A DNA stretch of 64,000 bases from Anisakis pegreffii (lineage: Eukaryota; Nematoda; Chromadorea; Rhabditida; Anisakidae). Position numbers and translations under genes: made by a program. The notes beneath the pieces were generated by a model, which worked only from the letters and a program-made list of their open reading frames with translations, ran no database searches and was not told the origin of the DNA. Location: positions 110,363 to 174,362 of the forward strand of contig JAPYMA010000373.1 of the NCBI GenBank assembly GCA_035041965.1, given 5' to 3'. Positions 37,621-51,381 of the stretch are shown here, piece by piece (position 1 is the stretch's first letter; each line of letters begins with the position of its first letter).

Positions 37621-40600
37621 CCTGTTTCTTGTGAATCCAAAACTTAAATGATCTTGAACTACGTATTGATTAGTTTTGTACAGTTATCTGATCGTTTTTT
37701 TTTCGAATTTAAGGCGCAATGCTGCAGTGATCCGGTGCTTAGCCGGTTGACAATCCACTTGACTCTTCTAGAACTCTGCTATTGTAATTTGCTCTTCGTT
37801 TCCCATAATAACTCTTGTTAGTGCCCACAGATGTTGCTACTTGGTTAGATATTCTCTCAAAAAAATTAACACAGTCTTAAGTTATCCAAAGTGCACTGGA
37901 ATCGTATGATCGAATCATGTAGTTGCACCTGATCATTATTAGCCGCTTGATTTTGCTTTATCTTCTTCTGGATACACCAATGCATTATGAAATTGCTGAT
38001 CGAATGTGTGAATAAGTCGCCTGTCAAATACTACTTGCAGAATTTCCTGTCATACCAACACTAGCAAAAATTTTGGCCTATATCATTTTTTGTGAATATT
38101 GGAGATAACCTAGCATATTGTGAACTTAAACGCAGTGCGGATGCGGATGATATTCTGGTGTTCGACAATGGTACATGCAATAAGAATTTACTGACTGCTC
38201 AGGTGTGCTGGATTTATCGGTAGTCTCCAGTGTCCCAGTTTGTTTAAAAGAGGTACAAACGACAACCGTCGTTTATTTCGTTGCTAGGATAATCACTCCT
38301 TTTGCGATGGCTAGGGATTAACTAAATACACTCATTAGCAACTTGTGAAACTTACATAGAGTTTCAATCGCATGAGGCTATGTTTTAATCCATTTTAGCC
38401 TTCAATCGTGAACCTTCAAATCTAAAGCTGTGTGCGGGCATGATTTGAGAGGATAAGTCTCAAATACACCAAACGAGTGGCTTAATCATGCATCCACATA
38501 AGCACCACAATTATGAAATATAGCAATTATAACCAAATCGTTTCCAGGAAAACGAATGAATCGTACATCATTAAAATGGTCAATGAGGTGAGCAGAGGAG
38601 TCTGGTTAGTAGCGTCAAGCACGATATTCAATTGTGAACGAATTGTTGCGTTGTTTTTCAGTTTTCAGCTGCTGTATTTAAACTCTTGAACGGGTAAATG
38701 TAAAACGCAACGAACACTCTATATGCAACATATATGCAGACGAATACGAATTCGACAACTCTTAGGATGCAGCGTAAACACAGACAATTAGGCGAGTTTT
38801 ACAGTATTTCGATTCATCGAATTCTCCACACGCTCCCACATTATTTGGATGTAATCTTTTCGAAAATGAACGCAAATTATAGCCGAACAGTGCAAAGTGA
38901 ACAACAGCATCGCGAAATGCGTCACAGGACATGAATTGATCATGACCATGCCGTGAATGAAATCACTTCCGGTTTGGTGTAAGTCTAATTATAAAGAGTT
39001 AAATTAGCTGCATGTTTTCATGTGAAGTTGCTTCGATTCTGTTCAGGAAGATAGCAACTAGAAATTGGAGGATCAACTGACAAAGTAAACTGAAAATGAA
39101 ATATTGAATGAAATTGAAAAAGATGAAATTGTGAATGAAAAGTTAAGTGTCATTTTGCATTTGTTCATATTTGAAAATGTGTTTTGATTCTACTCACTAT
39201 CAATGTTTCACATCGAAATCGTGTAGAATTGCTCGTAATTTGTTTCGGTCGCAGCAAACAAATTCCATACTTATGAGCTTAACACAAAAATTTCCAATTG
39301 CTTCAACGTGTCTCCTTGTGGTCGATCCATTCATATGCTGTCCAATGGATCAGTCACATTTGAACGCTGTTTGTGATTTCCTAATGAAATCTTAGGTGAT
39401 CAACTCAACACTCAATCGAGATGCGTAGAAGCTTGAAGCGAAAGTTAACTATTCATAAATGCATCATTTTCAGGCGGAAACTACAATTGTACGTTCGGAA
39501 TTACTCTTGTGAATACCCTCACATAATGATCGCAATAATATTTCAACATTTTTTGATAATCACTTCCTCTTTTTTTTTCATATTTTGCGTTGAACTGTCG
39601 ATTTCATTTTTATGACTTCAGTGAATCACTCACTCCATGCTTCAAGCAGATGCAATTGCTTAATCTGAAATCCTAATTAGCATTGGGCTTCTATATGATC
39701 TTATGCAATATTGTCGATCACAGTTCGTCATTTCGAATGAAATACGTTGGTTGCGTTCGCCAGGTTGAAAATATTGTTTCGAAGAGTTCACCTCTGTGCA
39801 AAATCTCGATTAAGTATATCTTCAACCTTCTGTTCTCTGCTCAATCAGCTTCTGACGTCGCTGGCTGCGTAAACTATATGCATTATTTATAGCTGTCGTA
39901 TGAATAAATATTATGTAATTAATAATTGCATTCCTTAGTCAAGACACAGTCTTTCTCGCATCTCACTTTGCGATTGAATGACAGATCGATAGTACTTCAT
40001 TGACGAATTCACTGACATCGTTGCGATGCTCAGTACTTAACACATCTATTGATGTTGCTTGTGATTCTTGATATTTAAGAGATCTATTGACGTCATTTGT
40101 GATGCATGATATTCAAGAAACTCAATTCGTGGCATAAGTGATCATTGCAACAAACTAATTTTAGTTCTGTTACAAACGTCAATTTTCAAGCATTTTACAG
40201 AATGAAACGCATATATAATACTAAAACAATCCAACACGTGCATTGCACTTATCGAGACGTAATTGTATAAATAAAATTTTGCTGATGCATTTCCAGGAAG
40301 CTTCTTTCGGGATGGCATTTCGAATGTGACAATATTTTGGTGAAATTGTTTTTTTGTAGCGCTCACATAAAGATTCTGACTGCAAATCAATATCAAGGAA
40401 TGTTCATTACAGGATTGTGGGTAACTGAATATAAGATTTAAATGATTTAAAAAATTATTGGCGAGAATCACAAGTAAAATTTATTGAATACGCGAGAAAA
40501 GTATCTTACACGGAATGCGATAATAAAAACTCATTTCAATCATGCATCAAGATCGACAGAAGTCGATGCGGATAGGCAGAAAGCAACAATCGAATCTGAT

Positions 40601-41630
40601 GCAAAAATGACACGGATTGAAGACTGCAATATGCATATAAATACTAATGATCAACTGAAGAAGGGCGACACTTGCGGTACACAATTATACAATCGAGAAG
40701 CATTAAAAACGACTCAGTGATGCATTTACAAGCAGCAAATCAATTTCGTGATAACAGATCAGGAGAAATTAAATGAAGAATACTGATATCCATACAACAT
40801 CGAATGAACGAAATACCATTCAGTACGATTCTAAAGGTTTTTATCAATACTGACACCAATTCCCAAAATTATTCATACAGTTTGAGCAAAAATGACCGAC
40901 AACTAGATGCAGAATCATTAGGAACAAAATCAACGATTGAAATAATACGAAGGCTACAAGACAAAAATGTTGAAAAATTTCACGCTGAATCAATTCACTG
41001 TTTCACTATCAATTACAAGTCACAGTGCCATTCAATTACGCAGCAAAACAATTCAGTTCAACATAACCGCTTTAACCAACTCATTTTGAAAACTAAAACC
41101 AAACTGCTCACAATTCATTCTTTGTTCGAATTTCATTTGATTGGCCACATGATAAATGTATTAAATAAAACCTTAAACAACGCCAGAAAACAAGCGTAAA
41201 TGGTACCATTTGTAGTTGGTGTGCAATGAACTTAGACACAGAACTACACATTCAAAACTAAAATCTCAACGAAGTTAAAAGCAGTAACTAACTTCTCCAA
41301 ATTTTACTTTAAAAATGTTTGACGACTTCTCCCCACAATGAAGAATAAATAATTTCAATGCTGAAACAGATGTCATCTTATTTGATAGCGAACTTCGTCG
41401 ATTTCATTTTTTAAAAAAAACTTTGCAACCAACGCCATGATCATAGAAGAAAAATTACAGACGACTAAGATGATCATTTTCTCGTGAAAGAGATAGAGGT
41501 ATTTCAGATTCATACTAAAAATAAATTGGACGAAAGAATGTTCATAATACACATTCGTCAGACACTGCTCTATATCCATCCTAAATACCGATCACAATTA
41601 CAATCAGAAAGCAATAAAGTAATTTCGAAA
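37621..41630. other. gene-poor stretch
   Basis: Two AT-rich open frames on the plus strand (40484-40720 and 40804-41199) are rich in Asn, Lys and Thr and have no splice-bounded structure. I do not accept them as genes. No RNA gene or strong repeat was seen. Confidence 0.4.
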
Positions 41631-44600
41631 CTAGTTTTTGGTTTTGACGACCCTTCGTCTTCGCTGCCTTGGTTCAGCGTTTTCTTTCTGTTCATCGTCC
41701 TTTCTTCTCCTATTAGTCGCTGCCTTTTCACATGGTACTTCCTTGTCGCACTGACTTAAGTTATTGTTGTTTTTTGCAGCAGAACAACTTGTTGAAGCCG
41801 ACGCATTCGAAGCACCGAGGAGCATATTACGCAGGGTTGCGTTCTCCTGAAAATCAGATCATTCACACAACTTTCGTGAACTCAGGCGTTCCAACTCTCT
41901 ACGTCGCATGTCTATATAAAGTCGATTACACAGCTAGGTTGAAATGTAAGCCAGAAGTTTGATGCAGATGCATGAACAATAATATCTTTCCGAACATCTT
42001 CCACTGAGCAGAAATAAATAAGTACAAAATACATCTCAATGAAACTGCCTAAAAAAATTTTCCGATTAGTTTGATCAGTATGAAATGGATGCAAAATGCA
42101 ACACACCCCCAAAAGTCTGTGTTTTTCATCTTCCAATTCCGACCACCTTTGTCGATAACGCGACAAAACATTGATTTTATGCTTTGTTTTTGGGTCTCTC
42201 ATCACCTCGTCCACATCCCGCGCAAGCGATTCATTCTCCTCCTTTAACTTGACTATTTCCTAAAATATGAAACAATTTGATCACCGGAAAAAAAAGAATG
42301 ATTGAAGAACTCCCGCGACAGACGAAGAATAATGGAAGACGAAGTTAGTACCTGACTGGCAGTCTCCTTATACGCAACAAGCTTGTCACGTTCCTCGGCC
42401 AAAGTCTCCAACTGTTCCTTCATTACGTGGATACCATCTCCAATGCAGTTCAATCGTCCAATTGCATCACCAAATGTCGAGCGTCTGCGCTTACTTGGTG
42501 CGATATCCATATCAACGTTCATCTGAAAATGTACATCCTTCGAATTATTTCTCAACGAATAAGCAGGTCGAGTCTGGTTGAACTGGTTCCAAATATGTTC
42601 ACATAGTTCAGATATAATGTTGCTAGTCAGTTAAGAATGGAATGAATACCAATGCTTCTGAAAGCGCCGCGAATTCCCTTTCTGCTTTTTCCACTTTCTT
42701 GTTTGCTTCTTCAATGAGACGCTCGGTGATCTTCCTTTCTTCGTCCCTTTCCGCGCTTAGCCTTGAGATCTGAAAAACGCGTGAGCTCATTCATATCATT
42801 CTCTCAACTTGATCGTTAAACTCAAAACGAAAATAAATGATCAGGTTCATACGAATGAACACATCAACCTGTGTTCCCAACTCATCAATTTTGTTATCTT
42901 TTCGTTGAATAGCTTCAGCGTTGTCGAAAATGGCCGCAGTAGATCGTTTCAACTCTTCATCCAACAATTTGCGTTGTTCGTTCGAATCAGACAACTGCTT
43001 CCTGCATTCGATCAGAGCTTGCTGAGTTTTGGCAGCATCATTCTGGAATTATCGTCCATTATTTGTGATATCACAGATACTCAATCAATTCTCCACATAA
43101 TAAAGAGAAAATGGTTTTGCAACGCCATCTGAGCGCATGACCCTCTTTTTTTCAAAAATAATCATTTAACCACCACTACATTCTTAATACAACGGATACA
43201 TAATTCAATTCAGATAGAACATGCTGAAAGGTCACCATTATCTGTTGTTTCTCAAGTCTGAGAGCGTCGAGTTCCAGTGTGATGTCAACTTTCCCTTCTT
43301 CTAACTCTGCATTCTTCTGCAAAAATAACTCTATAATTGGAACACTTTCCACGACAGTAATACGGTGAACGATTCCTAGAGATTATGTGATCAATTATTC
43401 ACTTCAGCCTTGATTCTCTACTCTGTCCAAGAGAGCATGAAACATCAAAAGTATTGAACAGAAGTGGAATATCAATAAATTCTTTTATACTTGATGAAGG
43501 GTTCACCGTAACCTGAGAGCAAACAGTTGATGATTACATCGAAGTGAAAATAAAAGCAATGAAATGTTTCTCCTAATTCACAAAAACAACAAAATCATAA
43601 AGTGAAACAACTACTCTGTCAAGATCGTCCTTGCACGCCGCAGAAGCTTCCAGATGAATGGTTAGTTCCCGAATCCGCTCATCGCGTTCATACACGGCAC
43701 GGATTTTATGCTTCAGTTCCATGTTCAATCCACGTTCCTAACAACAACAGTGTAATTATTCAAAGTAGGTCGACAGAACGAATAAGCCTTAACAGCAGTG
43801 CGACGATATCACACCACCACAAAAATGGTTTCGTCGTATATAAAAAATTTCACGCATGATATAATAAGAACACTGATGATTCTAGCACAACCTTTGCTAA
43901 AAGTTTGTCTCTTTCGTCCACCAATTCGTCGTTACGCTCTTTGATCTTGATCAATTCACTGCATATCTGATCATTCTCCGGCTGAAGCTTCGCAATTCGC
44001 TCTCGCAGATGTGCCACCTCAGTTGTTAGTGTGCTCTTCTCAGCTTCCAACGACTCGATTCTTGTCGAGAATGCGATCAACTTTTCATTTTCTTCCCTTT
44101 CATACCTTAAATGCGTCATTTTATCCTATCAAAATGTACCAATAATTCGAAATCATTATGAACATCATCCATATTGATCAGCATGGACCATCAATGTATG
44201 GTCAACATATGTAAGAATAATATTTATAAAGCGTTACTTTCAACATGATAAAGTCAAATGAATGATTGAGCCCATAAGTATATAAATAGAACTGGATAGG
44301 CAGAATGAAACGTAAACACCGAATACACTATTAAAAATCGAAACATCGAAGTTTAGAAGAAACCTTCTGATTATTTCATCACGATCATGTAGCTGCTGTT
44401 CGAGCTGATTTGCATAGATATCAGCCTTCAAGTTAGCTGTTTGCTCAGAACGTAACTGATCGGTCAAATCCTACAATTTATATAGATGATATCATATTAC
44501 CATATTAATAATCATATTAATATGATAATATGATATCTACTTTTTAAAATGGTCCATGATAATATTTCATAATAATAATTTTAATACGGCCAATAACAAT

Positions 44601-47600
44601 CATATTAAAGCAATATTACACAGTACGTAATATATTACGTAACACATATTACACCTCAAAATAAAATTGTTATACTTAATTGAATACCCTTAATATTCAG
44701 TAAATGATAATAACCCTCCAATTATATTTTAAATTTTAAATACCTCGATAACAGACTGATTTTCGACATCTTCGGACGGCTCGAAAAGGTCATCTCGGAT
44801 AGACAAATCATCGGGCGAAACATCCACGAGAGGTCGCTGACCAGATCTGATTGGAGTGAGCGTAAACCTGGTCATACGACGTTGACGACGTGCACGCGCC
44901 ATCGACTTCCGATCCAATTTGGTGACGGCAATTGGCGATCCAGGAGGTGATGTCTAATATTCGATCGTTAGATGGATAATGCAAATACTAGTCACAGAAT
45001 TTACTCATCACTTTGAAAAATTAGTTGAGATCAGGGTTTTTTTTAGTTGAGATTATCAATAGAATTAATGGTAGTTCACAACTGAATACAACAACAACTG
45101 TTCGAAAAATTATTCCTCAGCGAAAAACTCCAAACCTAAACTCCCCACCCAGTGCAATCTTTGAAAACAACTTGATCAACTAATCAATGAATTAGCCTTT
45201 AATGAAATAGACTGAAAATGAATAAAAGTCGAACCAATATGCTCAGACGTCGTTCAACGTCGTCAAACTGGTTACGTATCTGCGAATTCCCTTGTTTGTA
45301 GCGCTCAATCTCTTCCTCCAAGCGCTCTATCTTTTGCTGCAATCTCTGACTCTCCTCTTCCGCCTGAAAAAAAAATTATTAATTTTGCCTAAGGCACACG
45401 CGTCTGATCCATTTCACTGCAATTTTGGCCAACTGAATTAACCTTTATTCGATTGGTATAGAAAACAAGATGAAGAAACCGTTTTTATTTTGTTAAAAAC
45501 GGAAAAACTATTTCGTGATGAGGTATTGAGAATTAAAAGAACAAACCTTCAAGGCCCTCTCTTTCCATTGATAAACATCCAAATCAGAGCGCAAATCCTC
45601 CTTTCTGTAGTCCTTGACAATTTCGTCAAATTCCGCCTGCCATCTTTTCTGAATTTTGAAACATAACGAAGACCGAAGTTAACTCAATTGCTTACTCCTA
45701 ATGAGCACTTGGTAAATGCGATGTAAACCAATATGAATATGAACAACTGTTGATAAGAACAAATGAACTAAACATGAAACTAACAATCGCTGCTTTCGTT
45801 TCTTGTGAAGCGCTGCTTTCGTGGAAAATGCGTATCGAGAAATCACGCATACATAGCTGCCCTTTACATTGGTTTAATTCAGTATCTTTTTCATGTGCCA
45901 CTTCTTCCCAACTTTTTGCTTTATTTTCCCACAACGATATTTCATCCTTAATAAGCATCAATATTACGATATATTATTCACGAATATAGCATTTCTCTCA
46001 TATGTTTTTTTTCAGAAAGGATATTCGATGATCAATATAAGTTCGAAAATATGGTCAGATGCTCGAAAATTAGTGCCGTTTAGACGTTCATTCCGAGGCT
46101 GCTTTTTCTTGTTGATTTCGAACATTCGAATACATTTTTTCACAAAAAAATTTCAGTGACGGTACTTTGCTATTTACTGAACGATGTTATAAACGTATGC
46201 ACATCAACTCCCCAAACATAAAAAGAATATCTACTTTTAGACGAGCGATATCCTCTTCGTTGACCTCAGGCTGATCTGAAAGAAAAACAACAAGTTAAAC
46301 AATCTTCAAATAACAATTGGAAACGTTTCATTCTCAGACGCATTCTTAAATCAATCTTTCTGATTTCGTATAATGCACGCAAAAAGTTGTTCATAATCTC
46401 CAGTTATATTATTCGCATTATTATAAATATTATTATTCATACAGACACATTCCAAGAAAGTAATCATTACTGGAATTTGCAGCGAAATTTTGAACAAAGA
46501 TTCGAAGCTTTTTTTGGAAAATTTCACTCAACACATCCATTTTCTCGATCTAATTGGTTGAAAAATAGAAGAAAATGCGAGAGAAACGAACGTCTTAATT
46601 GGTCTTTGAGTCGGATAATTTCAGCCTTGAGTGCGTCCACATTCTCGCCGGATAGGTCTTCGTTAACGGCCGCTTCATTCTTCACCTTCTTGACATCCTG
46701 TGCGAAACGAAGTGACGAAATTGTCTCTTCAACGAATCTGAACGCAATTACCTTCGCATTATCACGTATCGTCAATGAAGTACAACAAAAACGGAGATTA
46801 TTCACTGAGTCAATAATCATCGTTTTTCTTCTTTTACTTTGTTCTGCTTTAAGCAATAGGTTCAAAGAAAGGAAAGACGAAATGGATGAAATCAACCTCT
46901 TGTTCGGATGGACAGTGACGATGAATGCAGTTCGAGCATTGCCACCGAGTGAATCTTTCAGCAAATATGTTAGACCTGAGTCACGGTACGGGACGTACGT
47001 ACCCTTTTTATAGCCCGGATCTGCTAATTCACGGATCACACGACCCAAAATTAACAAGGAACCATTTATCGAACATGCCTCCTGGAATAATATCACATGT
47101 ATTTTGACCTACTTATCATCTAATGCATCAATTGTTATCAAATGCCTAATTTTGATGTGTTATTATATGGAAATGATGAAATTGGTGAATGTATGAGAGT
47201 ATACAAATCAAAGAGTAGTATAAGAAGTTGGACTAATGAAGTTGCATCTCTAACCTTAACACGAGCCTTCGAATTCGTTTCAGCATCCCGCTGCCGTTCA
47301 CTACCGGCTAGATCCACCAGATTCAAGGTAGAACTTCTCACGTTTACAATGCCATCTTCGATGAGGGTTGTTTTTAAGAACATCGTCAAGATTGCGTGTG
47401 ACCTCGAACTCTCCTGATTCATTGCCGTTTCGGCGACACGACGATTCGCCAGTCCTTCGTTCAACAACTGAATATAATACAACTGAGATAACAGTGGTAT
47501 AATAATGAAGTGTAATCATCAACTGGATCAATAATTTGCAGAACGACTTATTGTCTCCCCATTATTAATAAAAAACTCTTCCAAAATCAATGCGAAATAA

Positions 47601-48661
47601 CATAAACGGGAGAATCAAACATCGAATGTGCAAAAGCAACCTCACTGATGTCATCTGCTGAGTGAACATAACGCTCAGCTGCACCAAGTAGATACATCGT
47701 ACCAGCTGTACTGGCCCTTACGGTAACTCGCCTCGATTCTTCGCTCAATAAGTCGTAGAAGCTTTCGTTGTACAGCTGTGCAAACGTGCATTTCATGGAA
47801 TATGTGAACGTTGAGCCCAACTGGAAAGGATACATTACTATTCCAGATCATTCGACAAGATGTCACATGTCAAAACTCATAATAAAATATCAATGCGAGA
47901 AAAGAGCTAAGCAGAGAAGTTCGGTAAAACGTTACTTCATCGTTTTTTTCGTCCAGTTTACGGAAAACATATTCAACTGCTCTCGGAATGAGACCCCTCA
48001 GATGCGCTTGTGCACCGAGAATGTCCTGACCACCGGCCGGTCCCAGCATCGTGTAGGTCTTGCCCGATCCAGTCTGTCCGTATGCAAATATTGTGCCATT
48101 ATATCCTTCCAAATAACCGTCAACAATCCTTCGTCCAACAGATTCAAATACCGTTTCCTGTAACATTTAACACGCTCACAAATTAAGAACAAAAAAACAT
48201 CGGAAAATATCAATCAACGATCGAGAGAAGATTTGTATCAATTTGCTTTGAAAAGAAAAGGATTACATCACACTATATGACATGACACTGAAACGGGTTA
48301 ATTTCAACAATGAAATGCAAGTGAACACTATTTTTGTGTCTACTGCTGTTGGAGATCATAACTCCAGGACTGATGTTTAAGTGCGAGGTTACTGATACAT
48401 ATAAAAGATATAAAAACCAATACGCTTTCTCAAGAACCTCGCCACATTAAAGTAAATAAAGTTTAGCAATGAATGACAAGTAAATACCTGAGTGCAATCA
48501 ATGGCGAAAACTTTATCGTACAAGAATTCCGATCCGGATATCACCTTTATGCTTGATGGTTCCTTAACATCGATGACGTTTTCGTCCATGCCTTTAGCAA
48601 GTCGAGCGGATGGTGGTCGGACACGAGCCGCAACCATTATGGTTTCTTTCTTTTCCTTCAT
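41631..48661 (-). CDS. klp-18: kinesin-12 motor (KLP-18/KIF15 type)
   Basis: About 20 minus-strand exons give about 1,018 aa. Motor exons: 48488-48661, 47936-48157, 47641-47820, 47255-47467, 46897-47081, 46592-46737. They carry the P-loop GQTGSGKT (residues 85-92), switch I NQESSRSH (209-216) and switch II DLAGSER (244-250). The neck KNEAAVNEDLSG matches kinesin-12. Tail exons: 46235-46275, 45853-45946, 45547-45648, 45235-45363, 44744-44953, 44364-44470, 43892-44105, 43615-43737, 43236-43316, 42869-43042, 42650-42769, 42352-42522, 42107-42259, 41631-41846. They form long coiled coils and end in a basic C-terminus. Phases agree everywhere except between 45853 and 45648, where an exon or edge is missing. 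C. elegans KLP-18 (932 aa) builds bipolar acentrosomal spindles in oocytes. Subfamily call is by motif and neck, not by tree. Confidence 0.9.
44488..44537. repeat. 22-bp-arm inverted repeat in kinesin intron
   Basis: Arms 44488-44509 and 44516-44537 (GATATCATATTA...) are complementary with one mismatch and a 6-base loop. An exact 18-bp palindrome TACGTAATATATTACGTA follows at 44624-44641. Both lie in the intron between the exons ending at 44744 and starting at 44470. Confidence 0.8.
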
Positions 48662-48879
48662 ACTTAGATGGAACTAGAACTGAACACCACTGTTAGCACG
48701 ATAACATGAACACATCCAAACTTATGGCACACGCATTCCACAGTTCAGTAATAAATCGCACGCTCAGTAACTTTTAAACGAACAAGAACAACAACAGTTC
48801 AACTTGATCACAAGTTCATTGATTTATTCATTTATTTATTCAGCAAATCCAATTCATTACGGGTTTACGCCTCTCTGTT

Positions 48880-50125
48880 ACCACCAATATCACATAGTTC
48901 CTTCCTTGACATTCTTCTTTCTCTGCAGCTAACGATTATAGCGTTGGGAATCATCTGTCTTCACAAAATTCTACCTGGATTACCTGCATCGGCCAGGCTA
49001 TCAAACGTTTATAATGTTGCTGGCCACAATGCTCGCGTTTCCGTGCGCATTGTTTTAGCCTCAATTTACGCCATCCCGCTGGCTAGGCGAGCAGGCCAAC
49101 CGAACACAACCGAGTAAATAATTAGTCACCGTGAATACTTTGCATAATTAAACACATTCAAATACCAATTCAATAAATAATCATTTATTTATTTATTTAT
49201 TTACTTAATCAGCAAATCCAACTCATTACGAGTCTATGCCTCTCTGTTATTACCAATATCACTAATATCACATTCTTCCTTCCTTGGCATTCTTCTTTCC
49301 GCGCAACTAACGATAATAGCGTTTGGAATCATCTGTCTTCATGAAATCCGAACTTGAATTATTGATTTGGCAAGTACAGAGGTTTTGGGCTACTCTCCCA
49401 TATGCCCATTTATTTCTAGGGAGAGGGACTCAGAAAGAGCCCGAAAATACATTCCGATTGATCGATTGAACACTTGTCCAACGATCGTTCAGAGTAGTTG
49501 TTTGGAACAGCCATCAGTAGTGAATCAGTAATCTTTCGTTATCAGTAATAAACGATTAATGTAACCGAGTAGATCCATAGCAATCGGCATATCATAGGGT
49601 ATTTGTTGCCTCTCTGTTATTACCAATATCACTAATATCACAATCAAAATCCTGATCGTTCTGATGACATTACGATATTTTTATATTATGAAAATGATTA
49701 TATTATGAAAAAATAATCATTACACTAATAAAATAAATATTCCGCCGACCGCTCACTGCGATTGACGAAACAACCATTCGATGTCCAAGTAATCATCTGT
49801 CTTCACAAAATTCTAACTTATCGTTAGATAACTGATTTGGTAACCACAGATGTTTTGGGCCGCTCTCTCATATTCCGCCATGATTTCTAGGGAGAAAGAC
49901 TCAAAAGAGCCAGAAAGTACATTCCCATTGATCTCATGAACATTCATCCAACGATCCTTTCATGAACGAATTCATCTCTCTAAATTTCAAAAGAATTATT
50001 TGGCGGGAATAAATTTGTTCAGAAAACAATTCGCCACGAATACAGTCTTCAATCAACAGAAAATTGATCATCGACGTCGACATTTGCAAAATCCTGATCG
50101 TTCTGATGACATTACGATATTTTTG
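48880..50125. repeat. clustered dispersed repeat, several copies
   Basis: At least three diverged direct copies are visible. The block GCCTCTCTGTTA-YACCAATATCAC occurs at about 48872, 49230 and 49611. CATCTGTCTTCA-AAAAT/C occurs at about 48952, 49330 and 49794. A block TTTTGGGCYGCTCTC-CATAT... with TTCTAGGGAGA occurs at about 49384-49430 and 49851-49890. The block AAAATCCTGATCGTTCTGAT at 49647 recurs at 50090. The segment 48970-49125 matches 5466-5620. Confidence 0.75.
49176..49204. repeat. ATTT microsatellite
   Basis: About six tandem TTTA/ATTT units. A shorter degenerate run lies at 48824-48842. Confidence 0.85.
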
Positions 50126-50740
50126 CTAGCTGTTTTATGAAAAATTAAATCCGCGTTAACGCTGCTATTGAACCATTTATGCATGTATTCCTGTTTAGGT
50201 GATAAACGACAAATCTTACTGAATTCCAGTGAATTGCTGCATAATTCAAGATGAGTAAAACAACGGCTATGCAATAGCAATATTGTTCATGTTGAGTTGA
50301 TGGAAAAGGATAACGACAGCATGCGCCCAAATCTGGATAACGATCACTTAGAATAAGTTTCCATCCAATCATAATGTTTCATTTAAGCATTTCTTTCAAA
50401 TCTTCCAAAACTTCATAGCTCACATATGATGGAATACTAACACTAAGATTGCTTTAACAGCTTATAGTAACGCTTCTCAAGCATGCGTTTCCTTCTTCAA
50501 ATTTACATGAAATCCGTTTCACACACAACTGTCTATGCTTATCGTAAAAAAGGCAATTGCCTTACTATTAACACCCGCTTCAAAGTCAATGTGGTCTTAC
50601 TATTAGATGGACTAAAACAATGGAAATACATATTTGGGAGACAGTTTTATTCGCAAAAAAAGAGCAATTATCTAATCATCAATACAGTGCGAATTTATAA
50701 AAGCGTAACGTCTTTGAAATAAGTAAACTAAATGTGTGAA

Positions 50741-50996
50741 ATATGTAAATCTTGAACTAATTGCACAACATTCATTGAATATGGACACAATATAAATTAA
50801 ACGAACATGAGAATTGTTTTTCAAAAGCAAACGCAAATGACAATATTTTGAATTAGTAATACATAACAATATGTAAATCTTAAACCAATTGCAAAATGTT
50901 CACTGAATATGTACACAGTGTAAATTAAACGAACATGGAAATTGTTTTCAAAATCGAACGCAAACGACAATATTTTAAATTAATAATACATAACAA
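50741..50996. repeat. 128-bp tandem duplication
   Basis: 50741-50868 and 50869-50996 are direct copies of one 128-bp unit. Both start ATGTAAATCTT and end AATACATAACAAT, with scattered substitutions. No coding frame is shared. Confidence 0.9.
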
Positions 50997-51381
50997 TCAT
51001 GAAAAAATTGAAAAAAAAACTTCAGAAATTGGATGAGGTAATAGAAACATTCATCGATTCATTTAAAATAGCATATGGTCAACCTTCATGCTAACCTTCT
51101 CCCATATGAGACGAGTAAACAGCTCAACTTTAATGTCATTCTATGGCTCAGTCAATAAAGCATTCAAAATCAAGAATTGATGAAACGAAATCATGCGATC
51201 TGAATATTGAGGGACAGAGAGCTTCGAAAGCACATTACTTTCTTTACGATCAACAATTTACATTCACGCAAACAATCAAAACTCCCATTCATACTGGACC
51301 AATCAGAATAATTCTGACAACTTCAATAACGACCACACCACCAACGTGACACAGATTCAAAGCAACGAGTAATCTTCACTA

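Larger units (their letters stand above)
48662..51381. other. intergenic region dense in repeats
   Basis: The stretch between the kinesin start and the survivin stop holds no supported gene. It contains several diverged copies of one repeat (48880-50130), ATTT microsatellites and a 128-bp tandem duplication. A minus-strand frame at 50145-50372 has no splice context. Confidence 0.5.

Noticed and set aside
40804..41199. 131-codon plus-strand frame
   Set aside because: Asn/Lys/Thr-rich AT-driven composition, no splice-bounded structure and no motif; frames of this size are expected by chance in AT-rich DNA.
46387..47013. 208-codon plus-strand open frame
   Set aside because: It lies antisense to kinesin motor exons 5-6 and their intron; the minus-strand reading carries the motor motifs.
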